Translations under genes and position numbers: made by a program | The notes under the pieces: model-generated | Databases searched by the model: none | What the model was told of the DNA's origin: nothing | What the model saw: the letters and a program-made list of their open reading frames with translations, nothing else | From: SIG607 sp045646245 | Lineage (GTDB): Bacteria > Bacillota > Clostridia > Oscillospirales > Acutalibacteraceae | Length of the DNA: 49,095 bases | Direction: 5' to 3' | Assembly: GCA_045646245.1 (NCBI GenBank) | Contig: JAZRKJ010000036.1 | Span: 1 to 49,095, forward strand | Shown: positions 26,299-33,106 of the stretch, in pieces | Position numbering within the stretch: the first letter of the stretch is position 1 | How the letters are laid out: each line of letters opens with the position of its first letter

Positions 26299-27090
26299 AT
26301 ATATTCTTATATCGACCAAACGGTTAATGTTGACGGAGACGAATTTACAGTCACTATAGCGGTGAGAGTATCTGCTCAGAAAAATAAATTTTGGGTACAT
26401 CAGATTGACATAAAAAAAGGTACCGTAAGTCCTCCTGCTGGAACTTCAGAGAGTTCAAAAACAGGCTATACGACGTACGATACTAAGGAAAGTATAAAAG
26501 AAAATGTTCTCTATGTCAAGAATGATATTATGAATTCGCAGGAATCGCAAGAAGGTGAAGACGACTTCACCGGCTTTAATGAGCCTGACGTCAGCGAAGA
26601 CGGTGTTACCTACGAATCGAGATTTTTTGATAAGTTGTCAACAATTAATAATGCTGATGAAATATTAAAAGCAGCAAAAAACTGGATTGGCAGGGAATTA
26701 GAACATCAACGCAAAGATGATATAGTTGAATTTGCGGAAGCTTATGTACGTTATAGAGTTTCTAATAGGGGGCGCTTAAACGGTGCAGCAGTTCTTTATG
26801 ATATAACGGATATTAAGAATATAAAAATAACAGAATCACCTTTTACTATGGCGGATAAGAATCCCCAACGTAGGAAGAATGATTCTGTTAACAAAAGTTT
26901 ACCACAAAACACCGATGGAGTCAAGAACGATTCTTCCGTTTCTGAATTCCATTTCATTGCCATTCCGTTTTCTGATGAGTTCAAGTCGGACAAACGTAAG
27001 CGTTATGCTGTAGGTGGCGGCTCTATAGACCAGGCTCGAGTTGAAGGTTACATTGGAGTTTGCTTGACAAGCCGCCAAAGAAATCAATAA
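26299..27090 (+). pseudogene. 5'-truncated remnant of a phage or mobile-element polyvalent protein
   Basis: The frame is open from 26299 to 27090 with no ribosome binding site at either the frame opening or GTG 26362, so it is unlikely to be expressed as an intact gene. The first translated part (VNVDGDEFTVTIAV, NKFWVHQIDIKK) resembles the C-terminal toxin-like nuclease domains (PBECR type) attached to phage MuF and conjugative-element proteins. That assignment is from pattern memory. A basic, Asn/Asp-rich segment follows (FFDKLSTINNADEILKAA). The last 200 bp run antisense to a lipoprotein start on the other strand and are probably not native coding sequence. I read it as the tail of a deleted or inserted mobile element. 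Confidence 0.4.
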
Positions 27091-27126
27091 AATTCCAGTT
27101 AAAATCAAGCAGAATAAGCGTTTCAT
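26899..27126 (-). CDS. short, probably truncated lipoprotein
   Basis: 75 aa from ATG at 27126, with AGGAGG at the correct distance (27136-27141 on the plus strand). The first 20 residues are a clear lipoprotein signal ending in LAAC (C20). The remainder (SNVTFNSSLVYRAATYS...) is short, basic and of no recognised family. The frame ends inside the plus-strand mobile-element-like fragment, so the original gene was probably longer and lost its 3' part by insertion or deletion. The signal peptide and ribosome binding site argue that the 5' end is real. Function unknown. Confidence 0.5.
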   Translation of the reverse strand: MKRLFCLILTGILLISLAACQANSNVTFNSSLVYRAATYSITLTFVRLELIRKRNGNEMEFRNGRIVLDSIGVLW

Positions 27127-27192
27127 TTCAGATAACCTCCTACATATTTTCAACATTTTAACGATTATCAATCTTTTAACGATTTGAACTCA

Positions 27193-27369
27193 GTGAAATA
27201 TTTGCCTTGCGGTAAATGTGAAATAATTCACTTTGTGAATCGTGAAATTTGATGCTACGCATCAAGTGAAATGAAATAAATCCACTCATGCTCGCAGGCA
27301 TTTCACATTGCGAAGCAATATTTCACACGCGAAGCGTATTTCACAAATCCCGCAAGGGATTTATTTCGT
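27193..27369. repeat. array of small palindromes punctuated by GTGAAAT / ATTTCAC
   Basis: GTGAAAT occurs at 27193, 27218, 27242 and 27266 (period 24-25). Its complement ATTTCAC occurs at 27300, 27320 and 27338. Between them lie distinct perfect or near-perfect small hairpins: ATTTGCC/GGTAAAT, ATTCAC/GTGAAT, TTGATGC/GCATCAA, ATTGC/GCAAT, ACGC/GCGT and AAATCCC/GGGATTT. The whole is a nested, clover-like inverted structure. It is probably a non-coding miniature repeat of the kind scattered through gut Clostridia genomes. Confidence 0.75.
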
Positions 27370-27371
27370 TG

Positions 27372-27410
27372 AAAAATACCTATGCTTTGTATCAAAGCAT
27401 AGGTATTTTT
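27372..27410. terminator. strong bidirectional terminator at the tmRNA 3' end
   Basis: A perfect 18-bp stem (27372-27389 with 27393-27410) around a 3-nt loop, with A5 at one end and T5 at the other. In the minus direction it follows the tmRNA CCA end by one base. Confidence 0.9.
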
Positions 27411-27411
27411 C

Positions 27412-27758
27412 TGGTGGAGGCGAGGGGAGTCGAACCCCTGTCCAAAGATCGATTCATACAGGCATCTCCGAGCGCAGACATTTCTTTAAGTTCCCGTTAC
27501 TGTCCGAGAAATGTCACTCTGACGGTATTGGTAGCTCAAAGTCGTGACAGAAAGATGAGCAGCTTTCTGTTCATGTGCACCGCTAAATGACGCCTTCGCC
27601 GAGCCGCGGTACTCTCGGGTCAGACGGCTGCCTAATTAGGCAGCAAGAGCAACTTTATTGTTGTCGTTTAATTTTAAAATAGTGAGTTTTTAGGTGGTCC
27701 CACTTGCCACCGCTCGCTTCCCATACTTCACGGTCCCTGTCGAAACCTTTACGCCCCC
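27412..27758 (-). ncRNA. ssrA: transfer-messenger RNA (tmRNA)
   Basis: Read on the minus strand. The 5' end GGGGGCGTAAAGGTTTCGAC pairs with the 3' CGCCTCC ahead of an encoded ACCA, giving the tRNA-like acceptor stem. The TpsiC arm GGGGTTCGACTCCCC is present. The tag frame reads AAC GAC AAC AAT AAA GTT GCT CTT GCT GCC TAA, i.e. NDNNKVALAA, with the stop inside the usual GCTGCC/GGCAGC hairpin. It rescues stalled ribosomes together with SmpB, whose gene ends 4 bp upstream. The length of 347 nt is normal. Confidence 0.96.
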
Positions 27759-27762
27759 ATAT

Positions 27763-28224
27763 CTATCTATTTTGCTCTTTCAAAGCTCTGTCGATATTAC
27801 GAGCGGCATCTTTTTTTGCAGCCACCGCTCGTTTATCGTAAAGCTTTTTACCTTTACACAACCCCACCTGCACCTTAACAAGTGAACCTTTAAAATAAAG
27901 TGAAAGGGGAATGAGTGTCAGTCCTTGCTGCTTAATCAAACCTAACATACGCATAGCTTCTCTTTTATGAACCAATAATTTTCTTGGACGAATAGGGTCT
28001 TTGTTGAAAATATTACCGAATTCATAAGGACTAATGTGCATTTGATTAACAAACAATTCACCATCGTCGATGCTGCACCAAGCGTCTTTTAAATTGACGT
28101 TACCGCCACGAATAGATTTGATTTCGGTGCCGGTAAGAGCGATGCCGGCTTCAAAACTTTCAATAACAAAGTATTCGTGAAAAGCTTTTTTGTTTGTAGT
28201 TATTGTTTTAGTGTTTTCCGACAT
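27763..28224 (-). CDS. smpB: SsrA-binding protein
   Basis: 153 aa, normal size. It binds the tRNA-like domain of tmRNA and places it in the A site of stalled ribosomes. Diagnostic segments are KAFHEYFVIESFEAGIALTG, TEIKSIRGG, VNLKDAWCSI, NQMHISPYEFGN, KLLVHKREA and the basic tail with YDKRAVAAKKDAARNIDRAL. AAAGGAGT lies upstream on the minus strand. It is immediately adjacent to ssrA on the same strand, the classical arrangement, and has its own promoter. Confidence 0.97.
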   Translation of the reverse strand: MSENTKTITTNKKAFHEYFVIESFEAGIALTGTEIKSIRGGNVNLKDAWCSIDDGELFVNQMHISPYEFGNIFNKDPIRPRKLLVHKREAMRMLGLIKQQGLTLIPLSLYFKGSLVKVQVGLCKGKKLYDKRAVAAKKDAARNIDRALKEQNR

Positions 28225-28256
28225 CTTTTTACTCCTTTCGTTAGTTTAGCTTAATG

Positions 28257-28285
28257 AGTATATCATATTTTTAGTTTTAGGTCAA
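28257..28285 (-). promoter_or_regulatory. sigma-A promoter for smpB
   Basis: On the minus strand TTGACC (28285-28280), a 17-bp spacer and TATACT (28262-28257). Confidence 0.75.
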
Positions 28286-28408
28286 GAAATACAAATCGAC
28301 AAAAAATGCATTATGCATATCAATATTGCATATTTGCATATTTTTGAACTAAAATATCGAATTAATTCAATTTTGTAGCCTTAAAATAGATAAAAATGCA
28401 AAAATAAC

Positions 28409-28437
28409 TTGCTTTATTGCTTTTTAAGTGGTATATT
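28409..28437 (+). promoter_or_regulatory. sigma-A promoter for the amino-acid ABC operon
   Basis: TTGCTT (28409-28414), a 17-bp spacer and TATATT (28432-28437) with TG one base upstream (extended -10). Three copies of GCATAT at 28315, 28328 and 28336 lie 70-95 bp upstream of the -35 and may be a regulator site. Confidence 0.6.
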
Positions 28438-28474
28438 ATAAATGCATCAAATAAAATTAATGGAGGAAATTTTT

Positions 28475-29320
28475 ATGAAAAGAATTTTAGCACTTGTTCT
28501 TTCAATTGCACTTATCGTTGTATGTTTCGCAGGATGTAGCGGAGAAAAGACTGTTGCAACAAAAGTTATTGATATTCCGCTTACCGTGGAAGAGTATGCT
28601 TTTGGTGTTGACAAAGATCAACCTGAACTTCTTAAAGCAGTCAATGATTTTATTGCTGAAATCAAGAGTAATGGAAAGTTTGACGAAATTTGTGACAAAT
28701 ATTTCGGTGACGGTACACCTACTCCTATTGAATCTAAACCCTATGATGAAACCAAAGATCAGCTTGTTGTAGCTACCAACGCAGCTTTCGAACCGTTTGA
28801 ATATACCGAAGGCGACAAGTATTTAGGTATTGATATGGAAATTGCCGCATTACTTGCTGAAAAACTCGGAAAAGAACTTGTTATTAACAATATGGAATTT
28901 GATGCTGTTTGTCTTTCTGTTGGTCAGCACAAATGTGACATTGCGATGGCAGGTCTTACAATTAAAGAAGATAGAAAAGAACACGTTAACTTTTCTAATC
29001 CTTACTACAATGCTGCTCAAATGATTATCGTGCCTGGCGATAATACTGAGTTTGATAATTGCAAAACCGCGGACGATGTTGTTGCTATTCTTAATGCTAA
29101 AGATAAGAGTACAAAGATCGGTTATCAAAATGGCACTACCGGTAGTTTCTACGTTGAAGGTGATGAGAGTTGGGGATTTGCAGCTCTTCCTGTTACCGGT
29201 GTTGGTTATAAAAACGGTGCGTTGGCAGTTCAAGACCTTGTAAACGGTGGTATTAACTATGTTATTATAGACTCTGCACCTGCCGCTTGCATTACTTCGT
29301 CTATAAACGAATTAGCTTAA
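28475..29320 (+). CDS. polar amino-acid ABC transporter substrate-binding lipoprotein with permuted order
   Basis: 281 aa from ATG 28475 (GGAGG at 28462-28466). A lipoprotein signal ends in CFAGC (C21). The main domain (about 90-281) is a family-3 binding protein: ATNAAFEPFEY, GIDMEIAALLAEKLGKEL, CDIAMAGLTI, KIGYQNGTTGSFYV and DYVIIDSAPA-like YVIIDSAPAA. The chain stops right there, while residues about 30-70 (PLTVEEYAFGVDKDQPELL...KFDEICDKYFG) look like the segment that normally follows as the C-terminal end of such proteins. This order suggests a natural circular permutation. It should bind an amino acid and deliver it to the permease encoded next. Confidence 0.88.
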   Translation: MKRILALVLSIALIVVCFAGCSGEKTVATKVIDIPLTVEEYAFGVDKDQPELLKAVNDFIAEIKSNGKFDEICDKYFGDGTPTPIESKPYDETKDQLVVATNAAFEPFEYTEGDKYLGIDMEIAALLAEKLGKELVINNMEFDAVCLSVGQHKCDIAMAGLTIKEDRKEHVNFSNPYYNAAQMIIVPGDNTEFDNCKTADDVVAILNAKDKSTKIGYQNGTTGSFYVEGDESWGFAALPVTGVGYKNGALAVQDLVNGGINYVIIDSAPAACITSSINELA

Positions 29321-29348
29321 TTTAAATTATTGTATACTTAACATAACA

Positions 29349-29368
29349 CCTCGTCCTTTTGGGCGAGG
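29349..29368 (+). terminator. intercistronic hairpin between binding protein and permease genes
   Basis: CCTCGTCC and GGGCGAGG form an 8-bp stem (one G-U pair) with a TTTT loop, followed by a poor T run. It is probably a partial terminator or 3' stabiliser that keeps binding-protein mRNA above permease mRNA, a common arrangement in these operons. Confidence 0.6.
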
Positions 29369-29396
29369 CGTTTGTTACGAAAAAAGGAAAGTATAT

Positions 29397-30107
29397 ATGG
29401 GAAATTTTGATAAAAAAATTGACGTTTTTATCGACCAGTTTCTAAAATACGGTGGATATAATCGTGTACTTGAAGGTCTTAAAAATACTTTAATTATTGC
29501 GATTATGGGTTTGGTGATAGGTATTGTAATAGGTACAATTATTGCCGCTATTCGCGTTATGCCGAAATACAGAGCTTTTCCACGTATTTTAAACGGCTTT
29601 TGCAATTTTTATGTAGGTTTTTTTCGTGGAACTCCTATGGTTGTTCAATTACTGTTGTTTTACTATGTATTATTGCCGTTGTTGGGTATTAAACTTACTT
29701 CTGTGATTGTTTCAATTATAGTATTTGGCTTGAATTCCGGTGCTTACATATCCGAAATCATGCGTGCTGGCATTATGTCTGTCGATTCGGGACAGATGGA
29801 AGGTGCACGTGCCATGGGTTTATCTTTTTCTGCTTCTATGGTAAAAATAGTAATACCACAAGCTGTTAAAAATATTTTGCCTACTCTCGGAAATGAGTTT
29901 ATTGTTTTGATTAAAGAAACGTCAGTTGTTAGTTTTGTAGGCGCTTCCGACCTTTATGTTGCATTTAACTATATGGCATCAAATAGTTACGAATTTATGG
30001 TACCTTATCTCGTAATGGCTGCTATTTATATAGTTTTAGTTCTTATTATTACACTCGGAATAAGAATTATGGAAAGGAGCCTGAGAAAAAGTGATAGAAA
30101 CCGTTAA
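29397..30107 (+). CDS. polar amino-acid ABC transporter permease
   Basis: 236 aa of the HisM/GlnP family with about five membrane helices. Signatures are LKNTLIIAIMGLVIG near the N-terminus, the FFRGTPMVVQLLLFYY motif, ISEIMRAGIMSVDSGQMEGA with the coupling loop GQMEGARAMGLSFSASMVKI, and VIPQAVKNILPTLGNEFI. AAAGGAAAG precedes ATG 29397. The permease presumably works as a homodimer. The following ATPase start overlaps its end by 17 nt, so the two are tightly coupled. Confidence 0.93.
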   Translation: MGNFDKKIDVFIDQFLKYGGYNRVLEGLKNTLIIAIMGLVIGIVIGTIIAAIRVMPKYRAFPRILNGFCNFYVGFFRGTPMVVQLLLFYYVLLPLLGIKLTSVIVSIIVFGLNSGAYISEIMRAGIMSVDSGQMEGARAMGLSFSASMVKIVIPQAVKNILPTLGNEFIVLIKETSVVSFVGASDLYVAFNYMASNSYEFMVPYLVMAAIYIVLVLIITLGIRIMERSLRKSDRNR

Positions 30108-30888
30108 TTTAAAAAAATGCTATGGCGATTTGATTGTTTTAGATGGTATTGATATTAAAATCAAAAAGGGCGAAAAAGTCGTTGTGCTCGGTCCGTCAGG
30201 TTCCGGCAAGTCCACTTTTCTGCGGTGTCTTAACTGTATGGAAGATCCAACTTCCGGCAGTATTTTCTTTCATGGTGTAGATATTGCCGATATGAAGGTT
30301 GATATTAACGTACATCGCCAGAAAATAGGAATGGTTTTTCAACATTTCAATTTATTTAACAACAAGACAGTTATTCAAAACATTATGCTGGCTCCTCTTT
30401 ATGTTGCAAAGAAGAAATATAAAGTGGCAAAGCGAAATAAATTTTTCAAAAAACCTTATAACGAAGACGACTTGACTCCTCTTAATGTTACTAAAGAAAA
30501 AATAAAAGAAGATGCATATGAACTCTTAAAAAAGGTTGACCTTGAAGACAAAGCAGACGTTTATCCTGCTATGCTTTCCGGTGGACAAAAGCAACGTGTA
30601 GCTATTGTCAGATCGTTGTGTATGCATCCTGACGTAATGCTTTTTGATGAACCAACAAGTGCTCTTGACCCTGAAATGGTTGGAGAAGTTCTTGAAGTTA
30701 TGAAGGAACTTGCGCAAAGCGGTATGACCATGGTTGTTGTTACCCACGAAATGGGCTTTGCAAGAGAAGTAGCTGACCGTGTTATTTTTATAGATGAAGG
30801 CAAGATTCAGGAAGACGCTCCGCCTGAAGAGTTTTTCAGTAATCCGAAATCTCCTCGTCTAAAAGATTTTTTGTCCAAAGTTTTATAA
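30091..30888 (+). CDS. polar amino-acid ABC transporter ATP-binding protein
   Basis: 265 aa, GlnQ/HisP family. A GTG start at 30091 lies 10 nt after GGAAAGGAGC and inside the permease gene. Walker A is GPSGSGKST (about 33-41), the Q-loop is VFQHFNLF, the signature is LSGGQKQR, Walker B is VMLFDEPTSALDPE, and the switch histidine lies in VVVTHEMGFA. Compared with the usual ~240 aa, a lysine-rich insertion of about 25 residues (around 108-135, KYKVAKRNKFFKKPYNEDD) sits between the Q-loop and the signature, in the helical subdomain that contacts the permease. It powers the importer encoded by the three-gene operon. Confidence 0.94.
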   Translation: MIETVNLKKCYGDLIVLDGIDIKIKKGEKVVVLGPSGSGKSTFLRCLNCMEDPTSGSIFFHGVDIADMKVDINVHRQKIGMVFQHFNLFNNKTVIQNIMLAPLYVAKKKYKVAKRNKFFKKPYNEDDLTPLNVTKEKIKEDAYELLKKVDLEDKADVYPAMLSGGQKQRVAIVRSLCMHPDVMLFDEPTSALDPEMVGEVLEVMKELAQSGMTMVVVTHEMGFAREVADRVIFIDEGKIQEDAPPEEFFSNPKSPRLKDFLSKVL

Positions 30889-30891
30889 TTG

Positions 30892-30925
30892 TTAAAGGCT
30901 TGCGTTTTGCAAGCCTTTAATTTTG
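30892..30925 (+). terminator. terminator of the amino-acid ABC operon
   Basis: TTAAAGGCTTGC (30892-30903), loop GTTTT, GCAAGCCTTTAA (30909-30920), then TTTTG. Confidence 0.9.
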
Positions 30926-31031
30926 TTTCACGCGCAATTTTATCGCATATATTGTTAATGTAGGTTCTAGTGATTAAATTTCAAAAAAACGGAAAGAATA
31001 TTAACAGAAACATTTGGAGTGTGAAACATAA

Positions 31032-31400
31032 ATGACAATTAAACGCGGTGATATTTTTTATGCAGATTTGAGTCCGGTCGTTGGCTCCGAACAGGGAGGA
31101 GTCAGACCTGTTCTTATAGTTCAAAATGATGTAGGCAACAGATACAGTCCTACTGTAATTGCTGCAGCAATTACCAGCCAACACGATAAAACCGACTTAC
31201 CCACACACATTAAAGTAAACGCCGTTTCCTCGGGGCTTGCTAAAGATTCGATAATCTTACTTGAACAAGTCAGAACAATTGATAAACGCCGACTTAAAGA
31301 GAAAATGGGTACCCTTGATACAAGAAGTATGGGTGAAGTTGATATGGCGCTTTCTGTAAGCTTCGGTCTCGGTCATAATAACAATAGGCCTGCTACATAA
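31032..31400 (+). CDS. ndoA: MazF/PemK-type endoribonuclease toxin without a cognate antitoxin gene
   Basis: 122 aa, close in length and sequence to Bacillus NdoA/MazF. It is expected to be a sequence-specific mRNA interferase acting as a dimer. RGDIFYADLSPVVGSEQGG and RPVLIVQND mark the N-terminus. The positions important in Bacillus MazF are present: R25, T48 in AAITSQ, and Q79. TTGGAG lies upstream of ATG 31032. The 143 bp before it hold only a terminator and AT-rich DNA, with no room for an EndoAI-like antitoxin, which normally sits directly upstream. It ends at a bidirectional terminator. Confidence 0.9.
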   Translation: MTIKRGDIFYADLSPVVGSEQGGVRPVLIVQNDVGNRYSPTVIAAAITSQHDKTDLPTHIKVNAVSSGLAKDSIILLEQVRTIDKRRLKEKMGTLDTRSMGEVDMALSVSFGLGHNNNRPAT

Positions 31401-31443
31401 GTCAGCAGTATGTGTATCGGCGATCAGTCATTTATATAAAAAG

Positions 31444-31471
31444 AAACCGGAAGAAAAATCTTCCGGTTTTA
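31444..31471. terminator. bidirectional terminator between the toxin gene and the isomerase-like gene
   Basis: AAACCGGAAGA (31444-31454), loop AAAA, TCTTCCGGTTT (31459-31469). A-rich and T-rich flanks allow use from both sides. Confidence 0.85.
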
Positions 31472-31482
31472 CATTTGCCAAA

Positions 31483-32454
31483 TTATGCCCACCACATATT
31501 GCAGTTGCTTTCTCTAATAAGATTTTTGTTGAGAAATTCAACGGCTTTTTCAAGGCCTTCTTTTGGTGCCATAAGTCCGTCTTCGTGTTCAATACTGATT
31601 GCATAGTCGTATCCAACAATAGAAAGGGTACTGATAATATCTTTCCAGTATGCTTCGTCATTACCGTAACCGACAGCTCTGAACGACCACGAGCGGCCTG
31701 CAAAATCAGTGTATGACTTGTAGTCGTTACAACCGTTGACAGCGGTATTGTACTTATCGATTTTTGTGTCTTTAGCGTGGAAGTGGAAAATAGCGTTTTC
31801 TTTACCCAGTGCTTTAATTACAGCAACAGGATCCATACCTTGCCAGATTAAGTGACTCGGGTCAAGATTAGCGCCTATTTCAGGACCCACAGCGGCACGT
31901 AGACGAAGAAGAGTTTCAGTATTGTATACACAAAAGCCGGGGTGCAGTTCAAAAGCAATTTTATCAACGCCGTGCGCTTTTGCAAATTTAACTGTTTCTT
32001 TCCAATAAGGAATAAGTTTTTCTTCCCATTGCCACTCTACAACCTTTGCGTATTCTGGTGGCCAGGCGCAAGTAACCCAATTGGGGTTTTCACTGGCTTC
32101 GCAGTCACCGGGACAACCAGAGAAAGTGTTGATTTGATGAATACCAAGCTTTTCGGCAAGAAGAATACACTTCCTAATAGCTTCATCGTATTCTGCGGCA
32201 ATTTTTTTATTGGGATGTATAGGGTTAGCGTGGCAACTTAAAGCACTGATTTCAAGTCCGTATTTGGCAACGGTTGCTTTGAATTTCTCAAGTTCTTTTT
32301 CATTGTTTAAAAGAATATCGGGATCGGCGTGTTGAGTTCCCGGATAACCTCCGGCGCCGACTTCGATCATTTCGATACCTATTGATTTGAAATAGCTGAG
32401 CGCATCTTCAAAAGGTTCGTTACCGAGTAAATTAGTAAGAACGCCAAGTTTCAT
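31483..32454 (-). CDS. sugar phosphate isomerase/epimerase family protein (xylose-isomerase-like TIM barrel)
   Basis: 323 aa from ATG at 32454, with GAGAGGTG upstream; an alternative Met lies three codons earlier. It is a single TIM barrel of the AP-endonuclease-2 family. Metal-ligand-type positions are visible at strand ends: GIEMIEVGAGGYPG, ISALSCHANPIHP, FELHPGFCVYN, GANLDPSHLIWQGMD, FHFHAKDTKID and SIEHEDGLM. Such proteins isomerise or epimerise sugars or inositol derivatives, but the family is broad and the substrate cannot be predicted. It has its own promoter and stands apart from engB-lon. Confidence 0.85.
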   Translation of the reverse strand: MKLGVLTNLLGNEPFEDALSYFKSIGIEMIEVGAGGYPGTQHADPDILLNNEKELEKFKATVAKYGLEISALSCHANPIHPNKKIAAEYDEAIRKCILLAEKLGIHQINTFSGCPGDCEASENPNWVTCAWPPEYAKVVEWQWEEKLIPYWKETVKFAKAHGVDKIAFELHPGFCVYNTETLLRLRAAVGPEIGANLDPSHLIWQGMDPVAVIKALGKENAIFHFHAKDTKIDKYNTAVNGCNDYKSYTDFAGRSWSFRAVGYGNDEAYWKDIISTLSIVGYDYAISIEHEDGLMAPKEGLEKAVEFLNKNLIRESNCNMWWA

Positions 32455-32487
32455 AATTAGCACCTCTCAAAAAGATTTTATATTACA

Positions 32488-32516
32488 ATAATAAATCTAA
32501 TTTTTAACTATGTCAA
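32488..32516 (-). promoter_or_regulatory. sigma-A promoter for the isomerase-like gene
   Basis: On the minus strand TTGACA (32516-32511), a 17-bp spacer and TATTAT (32493-32488). It lies just downstream of the engB stop. Confidence 0.75.
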
Positions 32517-32520
32517 GATT

Positions 32521-33105
32521 CTAAAGAGTGTATTCTTCAAGAATTGTCTTAATATCGGAAATGCCTTGTCCGTTAGTTGCTGAACAGGGGATTATTTTTA
32601 TTCCTTCTCCCAGGTCGCCGAGTTCATCGGAGATCATAGCCATTCTTTCATTAAACTGAGTCTTATTTAGTTTGTCGCATTTTGTTAGAACAACACAATA
32701 CGGAATTTGCATTTGATACATAAAGTCCAGCATCGAAATGTCAAAATTGGTTGGTGGGTGACGCATATCGATAAGCTGGAAAACCATTTTAATATTTCTG
32801 CCGGTTCTAAAATAACTCTCCATAAGGTCAGACCAACGGGTTCGTTCGCCAAAAGGAACCTTTGCGTAACCGTATCCGGGCAAATCTACAAGGCGTATTG
32901 TGTCAATTTTGTAAAAATTGATTGTGACGGTTTTACCGGGACTGGCACTAACTCTTGCAAGAGATTTTCTGTTAACTATCTTGTTAATTAAAGAAGATTT
33001 TCCGACGTTAGATCTTCCCGAAAAACAATATTCAGGTAGGTCAGAAACGGTTAATTGTTCGGCGGTGCCGAATGATTTTTCGTATACTGCTTTATTATAG
33101 TTCAT
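32521..33105 (-). CDS. engB: ribosome-biogenesis GTPase EngB (YsxC/YihA)
   Basis: 194 aa, normal length. It is a TrmE-Era-class GTPase needed for assembly of the large ribosomal subunit. G-motifs are visible: G1 GRSNVGKSSLIN (about 31-42), G3 DLPGYGYA (about 78), the family signature WSDLMESYF, G4 TKCDK (about 141) and G5 CSATNGQG. It begins one base after the lon stop on the same strand, the lon-engB order known in Bacillus and many Firmicutes, so it is translated from the lon transcript. Confidence 0.96.
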   Translation of the reverse strand: MNYNKAVYEKSFGTAEQLTVSDLPEYCFSGRSNVGKSSLINKIVNRKSLARVSASPGKTVTINFYKIDTIRLVDLPGYGYAKVPFGERTRWSDLMESYFRTGRNIKMVFQLIDMRHPPTNFDISMLDFMYQMQIPYCVVLTKCDKLNKTQFNERMAMISDELGDLGEGIKIIPCSATNGQGISDIKTILEEYTL

Positions 33106-33106
33106 A

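Noticed and set aside
26197..26400. 67-aa minus-strand frame upstream of the PurF-like gene
   Set aside because: AT-rich, no ribosome binding site, low-complexity aromatic composition; it covers the promoter region.
27193..27344. CRISPR-like array of GTGAAAT words at 24-25 bp spacing
   Set aside because: The repeated word is only 7 bp, the intervals are themselves palindromes, the repeat switches orientation midway, and no cas gene is near.
31412..31606. 64-aa frame after the toxin gene as a candidate antitoxin
   Set aside because: It spans the bidirectional terminator and runs antisense into the isomerase-like gene; no ribosome binding site and no antitoxin-like motif.
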